From assembly GCF_023091745.1 (NCBI RefSeq), contig NC_068922.1, forward strand, positions 34,018,501 through 34,082,500: 64,000 nt of DNA, written 5' to 3'. Positions 1 through 9,964 of this stretch are shown here, in pieces. Every line of letters starts with the position of its first letter. Within the stretch, counting starts at the first letter, position 1. The position numbers and the translations under genes are program-made. Source of the stretch: Budorcas taxicolor (lineage: Eukaryota; Chordata; Mammalia; Artiodactyla; Bovidae). The notes beneath the pieces are model-generated. The model saw only the letters and a program-made list of their open reading frames with translations, did no database searches and had not been told where the DNA came from.

Positions 1-482
1 ACTTCTGTAACAGGTTTTGAATATCTATTAATACCATCCACTAGTACTTGAGATACAGAATGCCTTTAGGGAAGGCCTTGTCTGGCAGGAAAGATAGACA
101 GCCATCATCAGTGTGGAGATTATGACAAGGAGACAGGAGAAGGGTAGTTCTCAATCTTCTATTTATTTTTGCATCCTTTCCCATGTGACCCTTTCTGTGA
201 TCATCCCTAGATTATAGATTGCAAAATAGATAAGACAAGCTTTACATCATGTGCAGCTCCACCCAACCTGCCACATGGTCTGTCTCAAAATTCATAGCTG
301 TACAACTTAGAGGAATGAGATGGACTAAGAGGTCATTGCAGTGTTCCAGACAAGAGGTGATGGCTTATATTAGAGCAGAGATAACAGACATGGATGGGAA
401 GGAGTGTATTTGGAACACGTTCCTATGTAGACTTAGTGACAGCTTTGATATGTGTGGGTAGGGAGAACGAGGAATTGTGGAT
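1..482. other. Unique sequence, no feature recognised
   Basis: No repeat, RNA gene or convincing coding frame is visible. A 70-residue open frame at 249-461 has no recognisable domain and no splice or promoter context. Confidence 0.5.
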
Positions 483-615
483 CAGTGCTTCTCAAATTTT
501 AGTGTGAATGTCAATTGCCTGGGGATTTTGTTGAAAGGTAGATCCTGATTCAGCAGATCTGAGGTGGGGCCACAGATTTCTGGGTTGGTCATGGACCATT
601 CGTTAAGTGGCAGGG
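483..615 (+). mobile_element. MER5A-like hAT-Charlie remnant
   Basis: The segment opens with the family's terminal motif CAGTGCTTCTCAAA, continues with the typical 'CCTGGGGATTTTGTT' and 'GATTCAGCAGATCTGAGGTG' blocks, and ends with a degraded 'GTCATGGACCA' block. MER5A is a short non-autonomous hAT transposon about 190 bp long; this copy seems to lack part of its right half. It has no coding capacity. The name is from memory of the consensus. Confidence 0.65.
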
Positions 616-1099
616 GTGAGTTAACTTAAGTGTCAAGCTCCAGTGACTGGAAGATGATCTGAATGTCTCAGATGGGAAACACTGGAGAAAAGAAAGGTCG
701 AGGAGGATCTGGAAGGTGGAGTGAAGTCCTTGTGGGATATTCAGGTTGAAAATTACAGATAGCTGAAAATTTGGAGCTTCAGCATAAGAGAGTGTTAGGC
801 CTAGAGATACAAATTTGGAAATTAGTTACAGTTAAGTAAAGGCACAAGAATGAACATTACCTGCAAGAAAAAGATAAAGGTATTATTAGAAAATGTGCTT
901 ATTCCTGTTTGCTAGAATTTTAATGTTCCATTTAAGTTACTTTATAAACCAGCAACAGGAAAGAAATTGGATAGGTGAGCCTCCTGCATGTGAACCAGCT
1001 GTGGGTATAAATTCAGAAGTGGACAAATCTTCTTTGGAAAACCCCTTTAACCCTCTGTTTTGACCATAGATCAGGTTAACTGTTCCTTGCTGTGCTCCT
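616..1099. other. Unique sequence
   Basis: Nothing recognised: no long open frame, repeat or RNA gene. Confidence 0.5.
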
Positions 1100-1300
1100 T
1101 CTGTTTAGTTGCTAGGTCATGTCTGACTCTTTGCGACCCCATGGACTGTACCCACTGGGTTCCTCTGTCCATGGAATTCTCCAGGCAAGAATACTGGAAT
1201 GAGTAGCCATTCCTTTCTCCAGGGGATTTTTCCCAACCCAGGGATCAAATGCAGGTCTCCTGTTTGGCAGGCAGATTCTTTACCACTGAGTGGGAAACAC
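1100..1300 (-). mobile_element. Bov-tA SINE, minus strand
   Basis: Read on the plus strand, the BovB-derived body comes first (TCTGACTCTTTGCGACCCCATG, shortened here to its core GACTCTTTGCGACCCCATG at about 1122-1143) and the tRNA-Glu-related head lies at the right (GCAGATTCTTTACCACTGAG at 1271-1290). That order means the SINE is on the minus strand. Such SINEs are mobilised by BovB enzymes. This copy is diverged (for example 'ATGAGTAGCC' where GGGTTGCC is usual). Confidence 0.85.
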
Positions 1301-2400
1301 GAAAAGTGGGTAGAGCGCAGTGTGATGAATATAGTGGTGGGGAGGGGTAGCAGGGACCCATGACTCAGTGGGAGGACACAGGACAGCTTTCCTGCGGAAG
1401 TGGCATTTAGACTAAGACCAGCAGGCTGAGTGGAGGTGATCATGAAGAGGACAGGAAGGGTATAACAGCAATAACTTGGAAGGGAGAAGGCCCTGCAGGT
1501 TGAAGGAGCACAGTGTGTCTGGACTGCAGAGTGAGAGATGAGGCTGGAGAGGATCCATGCCAAGGCCCATTCCCTGGGACTTGGTCGAGGGAGGGGGGAG
1601 GGAGAAAATGATGTATTTTCCAAAGGAAAAAGTGGTTCAAACAATAGTCCTGTGCATATGGTTTTATAAGGCTTTTATGGACTGGCCTAGTAATGGAATG
1701 ACTCACAGAAACATGGTTCCCGTCGGAAAATGTTTTGGGTTTCAAAAATTTAGTTTAACTTGCAAATTTTTTTTCACTGTTTGGGAACTACTTGCATAGG
1801 CGCATACCTAGTGCTGTTTGTTATTTGTGCTCCAGTGTGCTTTCTCTGGTATTTATCTGTATGGCTACAGTGTTTACTTTATACCCTCTGATAGGAATCA
1901 AAAGTATCATTCCACAGATCAAGGAACAGATTTAGAAAATTTATGGAAATAAAAATAGAAATCTTATTACAAATTGTTTGGTTTTTGGAGTTTGTCCCTT
2001 AAAGTTAAGGATTCCTCTGTAAACTATATTTGTATAGTGTTGTGTATACGACAGTATGAAAAATGAAACTGACATGAAAACTGTTATAAACAGAAAGTAA
2101 GAGAGAGTGGTATGGCTTCTTTATTGAAGTCAGATGGGATGTTGAAGGTAAACAGTACAAGGGTAAAATTCCTACCTTTTAAAAATACTGTAATAACCAT
2201 GAACTTTAGCTTATCATCATCAAAATTATCATCATTATCTTCATTACTGGCTATTGTTATCACTAGAAATACTAGATTTTTTAAAGCAGAAAAGACATGT
2301 TAAGTTCAGTCCCTTTATAAATTAGAACTACATGAGCTTCATGTTGTTTAATAAGTGAAACTTTAGGCAGAAACTCCTTCAGATTCCCAAGTCTTCAATT
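1301..2400. other. Unique sequence
   Basis: No recognisable repeat. Three open frames here (minus 1117-1644, minus 1440-1745, plus 1557-1799) have no known domain; the first runs into the neighbouring SINE. The last third is AT-rich. Confidence 0.45.
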
Positions 2401-2487
2401 GGCTAAGATAGTAAAGAACCTACCTGCAATGCAGGAGACCCGGGTTCGCTCCCTGGGTTGGGAGGATCCCCTGGAGAAAGGAATGGT
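2401..2487 (+). mobile_element. Bov-tA SINE, 3'-truncated head
   Basis: Only the tRNA-Glu-related head and the start of the body remain. The pol III B box reads GGGTTCGCTCCCTGG at about 2443-2457, close to the usual GGGTTCGATCCCTGG. Homology stops after GGAGAAAGGAATGG. It is a dead fragment. Confidence 0.8.
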
Positions 2488-2860
2488 CTCTAATAGGCAA
2501 AGTTAATTTCATTTATACCCATCTTGTGAAAATCTTTCTTTCTATATCAGAATGCTCTCAGCTGGTAAATAACAGGAGACTGAGTTGTAAATGGCTTTAA
2601 AAATAAGTAATAATCTCATATAAATAGAACTCTGAAAGAAAGATGGGTTTGTAGTTGGTTCACGTAGCAGCTAACCACTGTCGTTAGGCTCTTGGGATGT
2701 TTCTGTCTTTCTGTTCTGCCATCATGGATGAGTTAGCCTTTGTCCTCTAGCTAGCTTGTCCCTTTCTAGTCTTGAGGTGGCAGACAGCTTTAGCTCCAAG
2801 ATTTACATCTTCGTATCAAAGTATCCAAGACTGTAACAAGAGGTGTCTCTTGTTTTAATT
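2488..2860. other. Unique sequence
   Basis: Nothing recognised. Confidence 0.45.
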
Positions 2861-3050
2861 CGGCTGCTACAACAAAATGCTATGTAGTGGATGGCTTAAA
2901 CTACAGACATTGTATGTCTCACAGTTATGGAGTCTGGGAAGTCCAGGATCAAGGTGCCTAAAGATTTGATTCTTCATGAGCTTGCAGACAGCTCTCTCTT
3001 TTCTAGTTTCCTCACATGGTAGAGAGGAGAAACACCTCTCCACCTTGTCT
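2861..3050 (+). repeat. Old L1-type 3'-end repeat, degraded
   Basis: The pattern GCTGCTACAACAAAATGC ... GGCTTAAAC ... TCTCACAGTTATGGAG ... AAGTCCAGGATCAAGGTG is a common old mammalian repeat, which I associate with L1M 3' ends. Related copies occur at about 52733 and 58785 in this window. Exact subfamily not assigned. Confidence 0.5.
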
Positions 3051-3063
3051 CTTATTTTATGTG

Positions 3064-3622
3064 GACCATGAAATTACGAGATGCTTACTCCTTGGAAGGA
3101 AAGTTATGACCAACCTAGATAGCATATTAAGAAGCAGAGACATTACTTTGTCAACAAAGGTCTGTCTAGTCAAGGCTATGGTTTTTCCAGTGGTCATGTA
3201 TGGATGTGAAAGTTGGACTGTGAAGAAAGCTGAGCGCTGAAGAATTGATGCTTTTGAACTGTGGTGTTGGAGAAGACTCTTGAGAGTCTCTTGGACTGCA
3301 AGGAGATCACACCAGTCCATCCCAAAGGAAGTCAGTCCTGAATATTGATTGGAAGGACTGATGCTAAAGCTGAAACTCCAGTGTTTTGGCCACCTGATGT
3401 GAGCAGCTGACTCATTGGAGAAGACCTTGATGCTGGCAAAGACTGAAGTTGGGAGGAGAAGGGGATGACAGAGGATGAGATGGTTGGATGGCACCACCAA
3501 CTTGATGGACATGAGTTTGAGTAGGCTCTGGGACTTGGTGATGGCCAGGGAAGCCTGGTGTGCTCCTGTCCTTGGAGTCACAAAGAGTTGGACACGACTG
3601 AGAGACTGAACTGAACTGAACC
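3064..3622 (+). mobile_element. BovB (RTE LINE) 3' end, 5'-truncated
   Basis: This is the C-terminal part of the BovB polyprotein frame plus the 3' tail. Peptides such as MTNLDSILRSRDITL and MVFPVVMYGCESWTVKKAE (3106-3240) match the family. A TGA follows 'KKAER', so the frame is dead. The element ends in the short tandem GAACTGAACTGAA typical of BovB tails. No clear TSD was found. Confidence 0.92.
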
Positions 3623-3717
3623 TCTCTGGGGACATTTGATACGGATTTTACTAACTACCACCTTCTTTCTGAGTTTCAGAACTCAAATTCAGACCTGCAG
3701 TTCTTATGCCTCCTGTG

Positions 3718-4283
3718 TTCTCTTTCTCTTTTTATTTATTTATTTTTTAATTTTTATTTTTGCTTTATTTTACTTTACAATATTGTATTGGTTTTGCCAT
3801 ACATTGCCATGAATCCACTACGGGTGTACATGTGATCCCAAACATGAACCCCCCTTCCACCTCCCTCCCCACAACATCCCTCTGGGTCATCCCCGTGCAC
3901 CAGCCCCAAGCATGCTGTATCCTGCATCAAACATAGTCTGGTGATTCGATTCTTACATGATAGTATACATGTTTCAATGCCATTCTCCCAAATCATCCCA
4001 CCCTCTCCCTCTCCCTCTGAGTCCAAAAGTCCACTATACACATCTGAGTCTTTTTTGCTGTCTTGCATACAGGGTCATCATTGCCATCTTTCTAAATTCC
4101 ATATATATGTGTTAGTATACTGTATTGGTGTTTTTCTTTCTGGCTTACTGCACTCTGTATAATCGGCTCCAGTTTCATCCATCTCATCAGAACTGATTCA
4201 AATGAATTCTTTTTAACGGCTGAGTAATACTCCATTGTGTATATGTACATATACACAATGGAGTATTTCTCTTTCTCTTTTTA
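3718..4283 (-). mobile_element. Young ruminant L1 (L1_BT type), 5'-truncated, minus strand, with 17-bp TSD
   Basis: The antisense 3' end starts with a T-rich tail at about 3735-3770 and continues with ATTGTATTGGTTTTGCCATACATTG and the known bovine L1 3' sequence (motifs at 3790-3860). It runs left to right as 3' to 5'. Identical 17-bp flanks TTCTCTTTCTCTTTTTA at 3718-3734 and 4267-4283 are read as TSDs, although they are polypyrimidine. The 5' end carries a perfect palindrome (separate entry). No intact ORF remains. Confidence 0.88.
4226..4267. repeat. 42-bp perfect palindrome at the L1 5' end
   Basis: The left half AATACTCCATTGTGTATATGT is followed directly by its exact reverse complement ACATATACACAATGGAGTATT (21+21 bp, no spacer). 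The left half is normal antisense L1 sequence; the right half is the same segment inverted, placed exactly between the truncated L1 and the right TSD. Confidence 0.95.
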
Positions 4284-4304
4284 AAGTTGATAATGGCAGT
4301 GTTC

Positions 4305-5085
4305 TTTTTCTCAAGTAGGAAACCTGAAACTCTTTGTAATTCTCTATTCTTCCTTACCCCCATCTACAGTCAGTTCATGTTCCACACTCTAAATATCCCT
4401 AGAGCGCATCCTTTTGTCTCTGTTGTCTCTGCTTTAGTTTGAGCCATTTCTTTTCACCCGTGTTGCTATCATGCTCTCCAAAAATGCTTGTCTAGCTCCA
4501 ATCTCAGACTTTCTTGTATTTATACTTCATACTTTTGCACAGTGAGTTTTTTAAAAAGATGCAAGCCTAATCACATTATTCCTGAGCTCAAAATTCTTTG
4601 GCCTCCCACACCTTGTAGATAAAATCCAGATTCCCTCCCATGCAAGCAGAGGGCTTCAAAACTGGGTCTCTGCCTGCCTGTCTAGTGTTTGCTTCTCTTC
4701 CTTTTCCACTCTTCCTGGGCTTTAGGACTAAACTGCCTTGATTCTGAGTTCTCTTGGGCTTTTGGACCTTTGCCTGAAACACTTCTTTTTCTCCCTTTAG
4801 TGCTTATCTTCCAGGACTTAGCTCAGGGTTACCTCTCCTTTCGCTCCACTTCCCTGGTCCCTTTTCTGTCCCTGGAAATTAGATGCTCCTTTTCTGTACA
4901 GCCATGAGGTATGTAAATTGTACTCATTTAGCTGTTAAACACACTACTTAGTTCTGGAGGTTTATTTGGTGCTTGTCCTCCTCTAGACTATGATTTCTTT
5001 AAGGACAAAGATTGTACTTTTCTTGTTTCTTAATATAGCTTCTAACATCATAATTAATCAATGTTTGCTGAGTGATTGAATGTTA
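4305..5085 (+). mobile_element. L2 LINE 3' portion
   Basis: Typical order of L2 3' blocks: GATAAAATCCAGATTCC (about 4617), TTGCCTGAAACACTTC (about 4767), ACTTAGCTCAGGGTTACCTC (about 4816), and a tail with AAGGACAAAGATTGTAC and AATCAATGTTTGCTGAGTGA (about 5058-5078). No ORF survives. The L1 at 3718-4283 sits immediately upstream. Confidence 0.75.
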
Positions 5086-5555
5086 AAGACTATTTTCAGT
5101 GATAAAAGCTGGTCATAAAACCCAGTCTGGAAAAGTTAGGACCCACTCTGGGGAACGCTTTGGAGGGTGACAAAAACACTGTAGACTTTACATCTAGTTG
5201 GATTTGTTCACGGTTCTGGAGGAATTGGTATTTCTTGGAGTCTGTGACAGAGTGAGCATGGGAGTTGGTTATATATTATAGCAGTCACTTCAGTGATGTT
5301 GGCATTTTCATTTCTTGTATAACTTGTGTGAAATCTGGAAATAAAATTGCTCTTAAGAGATCTTTAGCATATATAGAACTCTGTCCAGTAAGACAGAAAC
5401 ATGTGATTCCAAACTTTCCTCATATACCTATGTCTATATCTGTGTTTATTTATATGGACATATTTGTTTATTTCCTTGTTCTTTGAGAAGTTTATGCAAA
5501 CTTAAATTGTGGTTGTCACAAGCTGCCATCTTTGTGATAGATAAATTTTATTTCT
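5086..5555. other. Unique sequence
   Basis: Nothing recognised; AT-rich, no repeat or exon signal. Confidence 0.45.
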
Positions 5556-5565
5556 AAGTTTTAGA

Positions 5566-6337
5566 TGACACCACCCTTACGGCAGAAAGTGGAGAAGAAC
5601 TAAAGAGCCTTTTGATGAAAGTGAAAGAGGAAAGTGAAAAAGTTGGCTTAAAGCTCAACATTCAGAAAGCTAAGATCGTGGCATCTGGTCCCATCTCTTC
5701 ATGGGAAATAGATGGGGAAACAGTGGAAACACTGTCAGACTTTATTTAGGGGGGCTCCAAAATCACTGCAGATGGTGATTGCAGCAATAAAATTAAAAGA
5801 CACTTCCTCCTTGGAAGGAAAGTTATGACCAACCTAGACTGCATATTACAAAGCAGAGATATTACTTTGCCAACAAAGGTCTATCTAGTCAAGGCTATGG
5901 TTTTTCCAGTGGTCATGTATGGATGTGAGAGTTGGACTATAAACAAAGCTGAGTGCCAAAGAATTGATGCTTTTGAACTGTCGTGTTGGAGAAGACTCTT
6001 GAGAGTTCCTTGGACTGCAAGGAGATCCAACCAGTCCATTCTAAAAGAGATCAGTCCTGGGTGTTCATTGGAAGGCCTGATGATGAAGCTGAAACTCCAA
6101 TACTTTGGCCACCTGATGTGAAGAGCCAAGTCATTTGAAAAGATCCTGATGCTGGGAAAGATTGAGGGCAGGAGGAGAAGGGGACAACAGAGGATGAGAT
6201 GGTTGGATGGCATCACCGACTCAATGGACATGGGTTTGGGTAGACTCCGGGAGTTGGTGATGGACAGGGAGGCCTGGCTTGCTCCAGTTCACGGGGTCAC
6301 AAAAAGTTGGACATGACTGAGCGACTGAAGTGAACTG
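5566..6337 (+). mobile_element. BovB 3' end with 10-bp TSD
   Basis: The copy begins just after the catalytic YADD codons of reverse transcriptase (GATGACACCACCCTTACGG) and runs to the 3' tail. Flanks AAGTTTTAGA at 5556-5565 and 6338-6347 are identical and define the insertion. Recognisable peptides include KVGLKLNIQKAKI-like and MVFPVVMYGCESWTINKAECQRIDAFEL (to about 5980). A TAG interrupts the frame at about 5745. Dead 5'-truncated copy. Confidence 0.93.
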
Positions 6338-6408
6338 AAGTTTTAGAAACTGAATATTTAATTGACCATAAATGTATTATGGTTTTCATTTGTATTTCCC
6401 TAGTGACA

Positions 6409-6540
6409 AATGGAGAAGGAAATGGCAACCCACTCCAGTGTTCTTCCCTGGAGAATCCCAGGGATAGGGGAACCTGGTGGGCTGCCATCTTTAGGGTCGC
6501 ACAGAGTCGGACACGACTGAAGCGACTTAGCAGCAGCAGC
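6409..6540 (+). mobile_element. BovA monomer (half Bov-A2) with TSD
   Basis: One BovA unit ends in the CAG(CAG)n linker at 6529-6540. The flanks AGTGACA at 6402-6408 and 6541-6547 match. It lies within the 3' part of the minus-strand L1. Confidence 0.85.
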
Positions 6541-7111
6541 AGTGACAGATGACATTGAGCATCTTCTCATGTGTTTGTTAGCCATTTGTAAATCTTCTTT
6601 GGAGAAGTGCCTATTCCCATCCTTTGCTAAGTTAAAAATTTTAAATTATGAAAATAATTTTGATTATATAATTGTTTACCTTTTTATTAAAGATTTACAA
6701 GTTCATTATAACTGATACAAATCCCTCTTCAGGTATGTGATATATGATTATTTACTCCTTTCTGTGTTTTTCCCCCCACTTTCTTTATAGTATCATTTGC
6801 AGCACAAAAGTTTTTAATTTAGATGTGTCCCAATTAATCTATGTTTTCTTTTGTCACTTGCACTTATGGTATCATATTTAACAAACCATTGCCTAATCCA
6901 AGACCATAAAGAATTACTGCTCTTTTGTCTTCTCAGAGTTTTGTAGTTTTAGCACTTAATTTGAAGTCTCAGATTCATTTCTAATTAATTTTTATGCAAG
7001 AAAATGTCCAACATTGTTATTATTTTTTGCATGTGGATATTCAGTCGTCCCTACACCATTTGTTGAAGAGGCTGTACTTTGCCATTATTTTGGACGGCAC
7101 AGTTTGTCAAA

Positions 7112-7319
7112 GTGAAGTGAAGTCGCTCAGTCGTGTCCGACTTTTTGCGACCCCGTGGACTATAGCCCACCAGGCTCCTCTGTCCATGGGGTTCTCCAGG
7201 CAAGAATACTGGAGTGGGTTGCCATTTCCTTCTCCAGGGGATCTTCCCGACCCAGGGATCGAACCCAGGGCTCCCGCGTTGCAGGCAGACGCTTTAACCT
7301 CTGAGCCACCAGGGAAGCC
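7112..7319 (-). mobile_element. Bov-tA SINE, minus strand, 14-bp perfect TSD
   Basis: Complete body and tRNA head, with GAACCCAGGGCTCCCGCG near the B box and CTGAGCCACCAGGGAAGCCC at the end. Flanks CACAGTTTGTCAAA at 7098-7111 and 7320-7333 are identical. The TSD lies inside the L1, so the SINE is younger than the L1. Confidence 0.95.
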
Positions 7320-7340
7320 CACAGTTTGTCAAAATAGATT

Positions 7341-7538
7341 ATATCCCAATTTCAAAACTTACTATATAGCTGCAGTGATCAATACAGTACGGTACTGACA
7401 CAAAGACAAGTATGTAAAACAATGGAAGAATTCTTTTCTTTTTTAATTCTCTTCCATTGTTTTACATACTTGCCTTTGTGTCAGTACCGTACTGTATTGA
7501 TCACTGCAGCTATATACTAAGTTTTGAAATTGGGATAT
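7341..7538. repeat. Quasi-palindrome, 89-bp arms, 20-bp loop
   Basis: Arm 1 (7341-7429) is the reverse complement of arm 2 (7450-7538) with two mismatches that I can count; the loop is 7430-7449. Both arms are L1 ORF2 sequence. Arm 2 has the orientation of the surrounding minus-strand L1, so arm 1 is the inverted copy. It replaces the L1 sequence expected between TTTGTCAAA and the TTCCATTG motif. Confidence 0.93.
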
Positions 7539-8039
7539 GTGAATCTTCTAACTCTGTTCTTTTTTAAGCTTGTTTGGCTATTCTGAGTTCTTTGCATATC
7601 TGAATTAATTTTAGGATCAATTTTTTCTTAAATAGCTGCAGAAAAAGGCAGCTTGAATCATAGTAGTAATTGTGCTGAATATATAAATGAATCGGGAGTA
7701 TTGACATCCAAACGATATTAATTCTTAATAACCCATGAATATAGCATGTTTTATCTATAATTTCTTCCAAAAATGTTTTGTAGTTTCCAGTGAGTGAGTC
7801 TTATAGTATCTTTGTTAAATATATGCCTTCTGAGTACTTTATTCTTTTTGATGTGATTGTAAATGCAGCTGTTTGCTTAATTTCATTCTTTCACTTTTGA
7901 TTTAGTCATTGCTGTTGTATGCCAATGGATTGAATTTTATTTTATTCTTGGATTCTGCAACCTTGCTGAACCTGGTGACTTGTGTTTAATTTTTTTTAGT
8001 AGATTCCTTAGAATTTTCTACAAAATCATATCTCTGAAT

Positions 8040-8755
8040 TGTTGTTGTTTAGTTGCTCAGTTGTGTCTGACTCTTTGCGACCCAGTGGACTGCAGCACAC
8101 CAGGCTTCCCTGTCCTTCACCAACTCCTGGAGCTTGCTCAAACTCATGTCCATTGATTCAGTGATGCCATCCAGCCATCTCATCCTCTGTCGTCCCCTTC
8201 TTCTCCCACCTTCAGTCTTTCCCAGCATCAGGGTCTTTTCCAGTGAGTCAGTTCTTCGCATCAGGTGGCCAAAGTATTAGAATTTCAGATTCAGCATTAG
8301 TCCTTCCAATGAATATTCAGGACTGATTTCCTGTAGGATTGAATGGTTTGATCTCCTTGCAGTCCAGGGGACTCTCAAGAGTCTTCTCCAACACTACAGT
8401 TCAAAAGCATCAATTCTTTGGCACTCAGCTTTCTTTATAGTCCAACTCTCACAACTGTATATGACCACTGGAAAAACCATAGCTTTGACTAGATGGACCT
8501 TTTTCGGCAAAGTAGTGTCTCTGTTTTTTAGGTTTTCTAGGTTGCTGTCTAGGTTGGTCATAGCTTTTCTTCCAAGGAGCAAGCAAGCGTCTTTTAATTT
8601 TATGGCTTCAGTCACCATCCGCAGTGATTTTGGAGCCCAAGAAAATAAAGTCTCTCACTGTTTCCATTGTTTCCCTATCTATTCGTCATGAAGAGATGGG
8701 ACTGGATGCCATGATCTTAGTTTTTTGAATGTTGAGTTTTAAGCCAGCTTTTTCT
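8040..8755 (-). mobile_element. BovB 3' part, minus strand
   Basis: The plus strand starts with the 3' end (GTTGTTTAGTTGCTCAGTTG) and ends near AAGCCAGCTTTTTCTATGAA, which corresponds to the post-catalytic part of the RT frame. L1 resumes on the right (AGAGATAGTTATACTTATTC), so this is an insertion. The frame is broken; the open piece 8394-8618 carries MTNLDSNL and MVFPVVIYSCESWTIKKAE. No clean TSD seen. Confidence 0.9.
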
Positions 8756-8840
8756 ATGAATAGAGATAGTTATACTTATTCCTTTCCAACTCTGGGTGCT
8801 GAGGTTTTTTTTTTTCCTTACCCAATTGCATTGCTTAGAA

Positions 8841-9035
8841 AGTGAAAGTGAAGTCAGTCATGTTGACTCTTTGCAACCCCATGGACTGTAGCCCACCAGG
8901 CTCCTCCATCCATGGGATTCGAGGCAAGAATACTGGAGTGGGTTGCCATTTCCTTCTCCAGGGGATCTTCCCAACCCAGGGATCGAACCCGGGTCTCCTG
9001 CATTGCAGGCAGATGCTTTAACCCCGCTGAGCTAC
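8841..9035 (-). mobile_element. Bov-tA SINE, minus strand
   Basis: Body (CCCCATGGACTGTAGCCCACC) then tRNA head (GGATCGAACCCGGGTCTCC). The short repeat CTTAGAA at 8834-8840 and 9036-9042 is a probable TSD. A small deletion is visible in the body at 'GGGATTCGAGGC'. Inserted in the minus-strand L1. Confidence 0.88.
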
Positions 9036-9797
9036 CTTAGAACCTGCAGTGAAATGTTGAGTAGAAATGGTAAGATATAGGACTTTCTTTTCTTATTCCT
9101 AATTTTAGGAGGGATACATTCAGTGTTTTTTTATTCCTGATTTGTTGAATGCTTTTTATGACGAGGATATTGGATTTTGGGAAATACCCTTTTTGTCGAT
9201 ATGATCATGTGGTTTTTATTTTTTATTTGTATGGTTGATAGAGTGATTTTTTTGTGTGTTGAGCTAACCTTGCATTCTTAGGGTAAATACCACTTGGTTG
9301 TCTTCTATAATACTTCTGTATATTGCTCGATTTTAGTTTGCTAATATTTTGTTGAAGATTTTTGCCTCTGCAGCCATAAAGAATATTGGTAGTTATGCAT
9401 GATATCTTTTTCTAGTTTTGGTATCAGAGTACTGCTAGCCTCATAGAAGTATTATCTCCTTTTTTTGGCGGGGGGGAGAATTTGTCAATGATTGGTATTA
9501 ATTCTCATTTAAATGTTTGTCAGAATTCACCTGTGAAGCCTTCTGAGTTAGAAGTGTTTTTAATCACCAATTCAGTCTCTTTACTTGTTTTAAGTTTATT
9601 CAGAGATTCAAGTTTTAGTTTTTCTAGGAATTTGTTCTTTCCTTCTAAATTATCCAATTTGTTGGTTTACAGTTGTTCATAGTATTCCTATGCAATACGT
9701 TTTTTTTCTGTATGGCTAATAGTAATGTCTTTTTGTTCATTTCTGATTCTGGTAATGTGTGTGTTCTGCCTTTTTTTTCTTGGTCACTATAACTAAA

Positions 9798-9964
9798 TGT
9801 GGGAGACCCAGGTTTGATCTCTGGGTTGTGAAGATCCCCTGGAGAAGGGGATGGCTTCCCACTCCAGTATTCTTGCCTGGAGAATTCCATGGATAGAGTA
9901 TCCTGGTGGGCTATAGTCCATGGGATCACAAAGAGACAGAAATCACTGAGCAACTAACTCTTTC
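9798..9964 (+). mobile_element. Bov-tA SINE, plus strand, 9-bp TSD
   Basis: The head is 5'-truncated and begins just before the B box (GGTTTGATCTCTGG at about 9811-9824); the body ends at CACTGAGCAACTAACTC. Flanks ATAACTAAA at 9789-9797 and 9965-9973 match. Inserted in the minus-strand L1. Confidence 0.9.

Noticed and set aside
2401..2487. tRNA gene from clear A/B-box sequence
   Set aside because: It is the tRNA-Glu-related head of a SINE; it lacks a cloverleaf 3' half and continues into BovB-derived sequence. The same applies to all other SINE heads.
6994..7398. 134-residue plus-strand open frame
   Set aside because: It runs from antisense L1 into a Bov-tA SINE; the middle is the common SINE frame (SMGFSRQEYWSGLPFPSPGDL).
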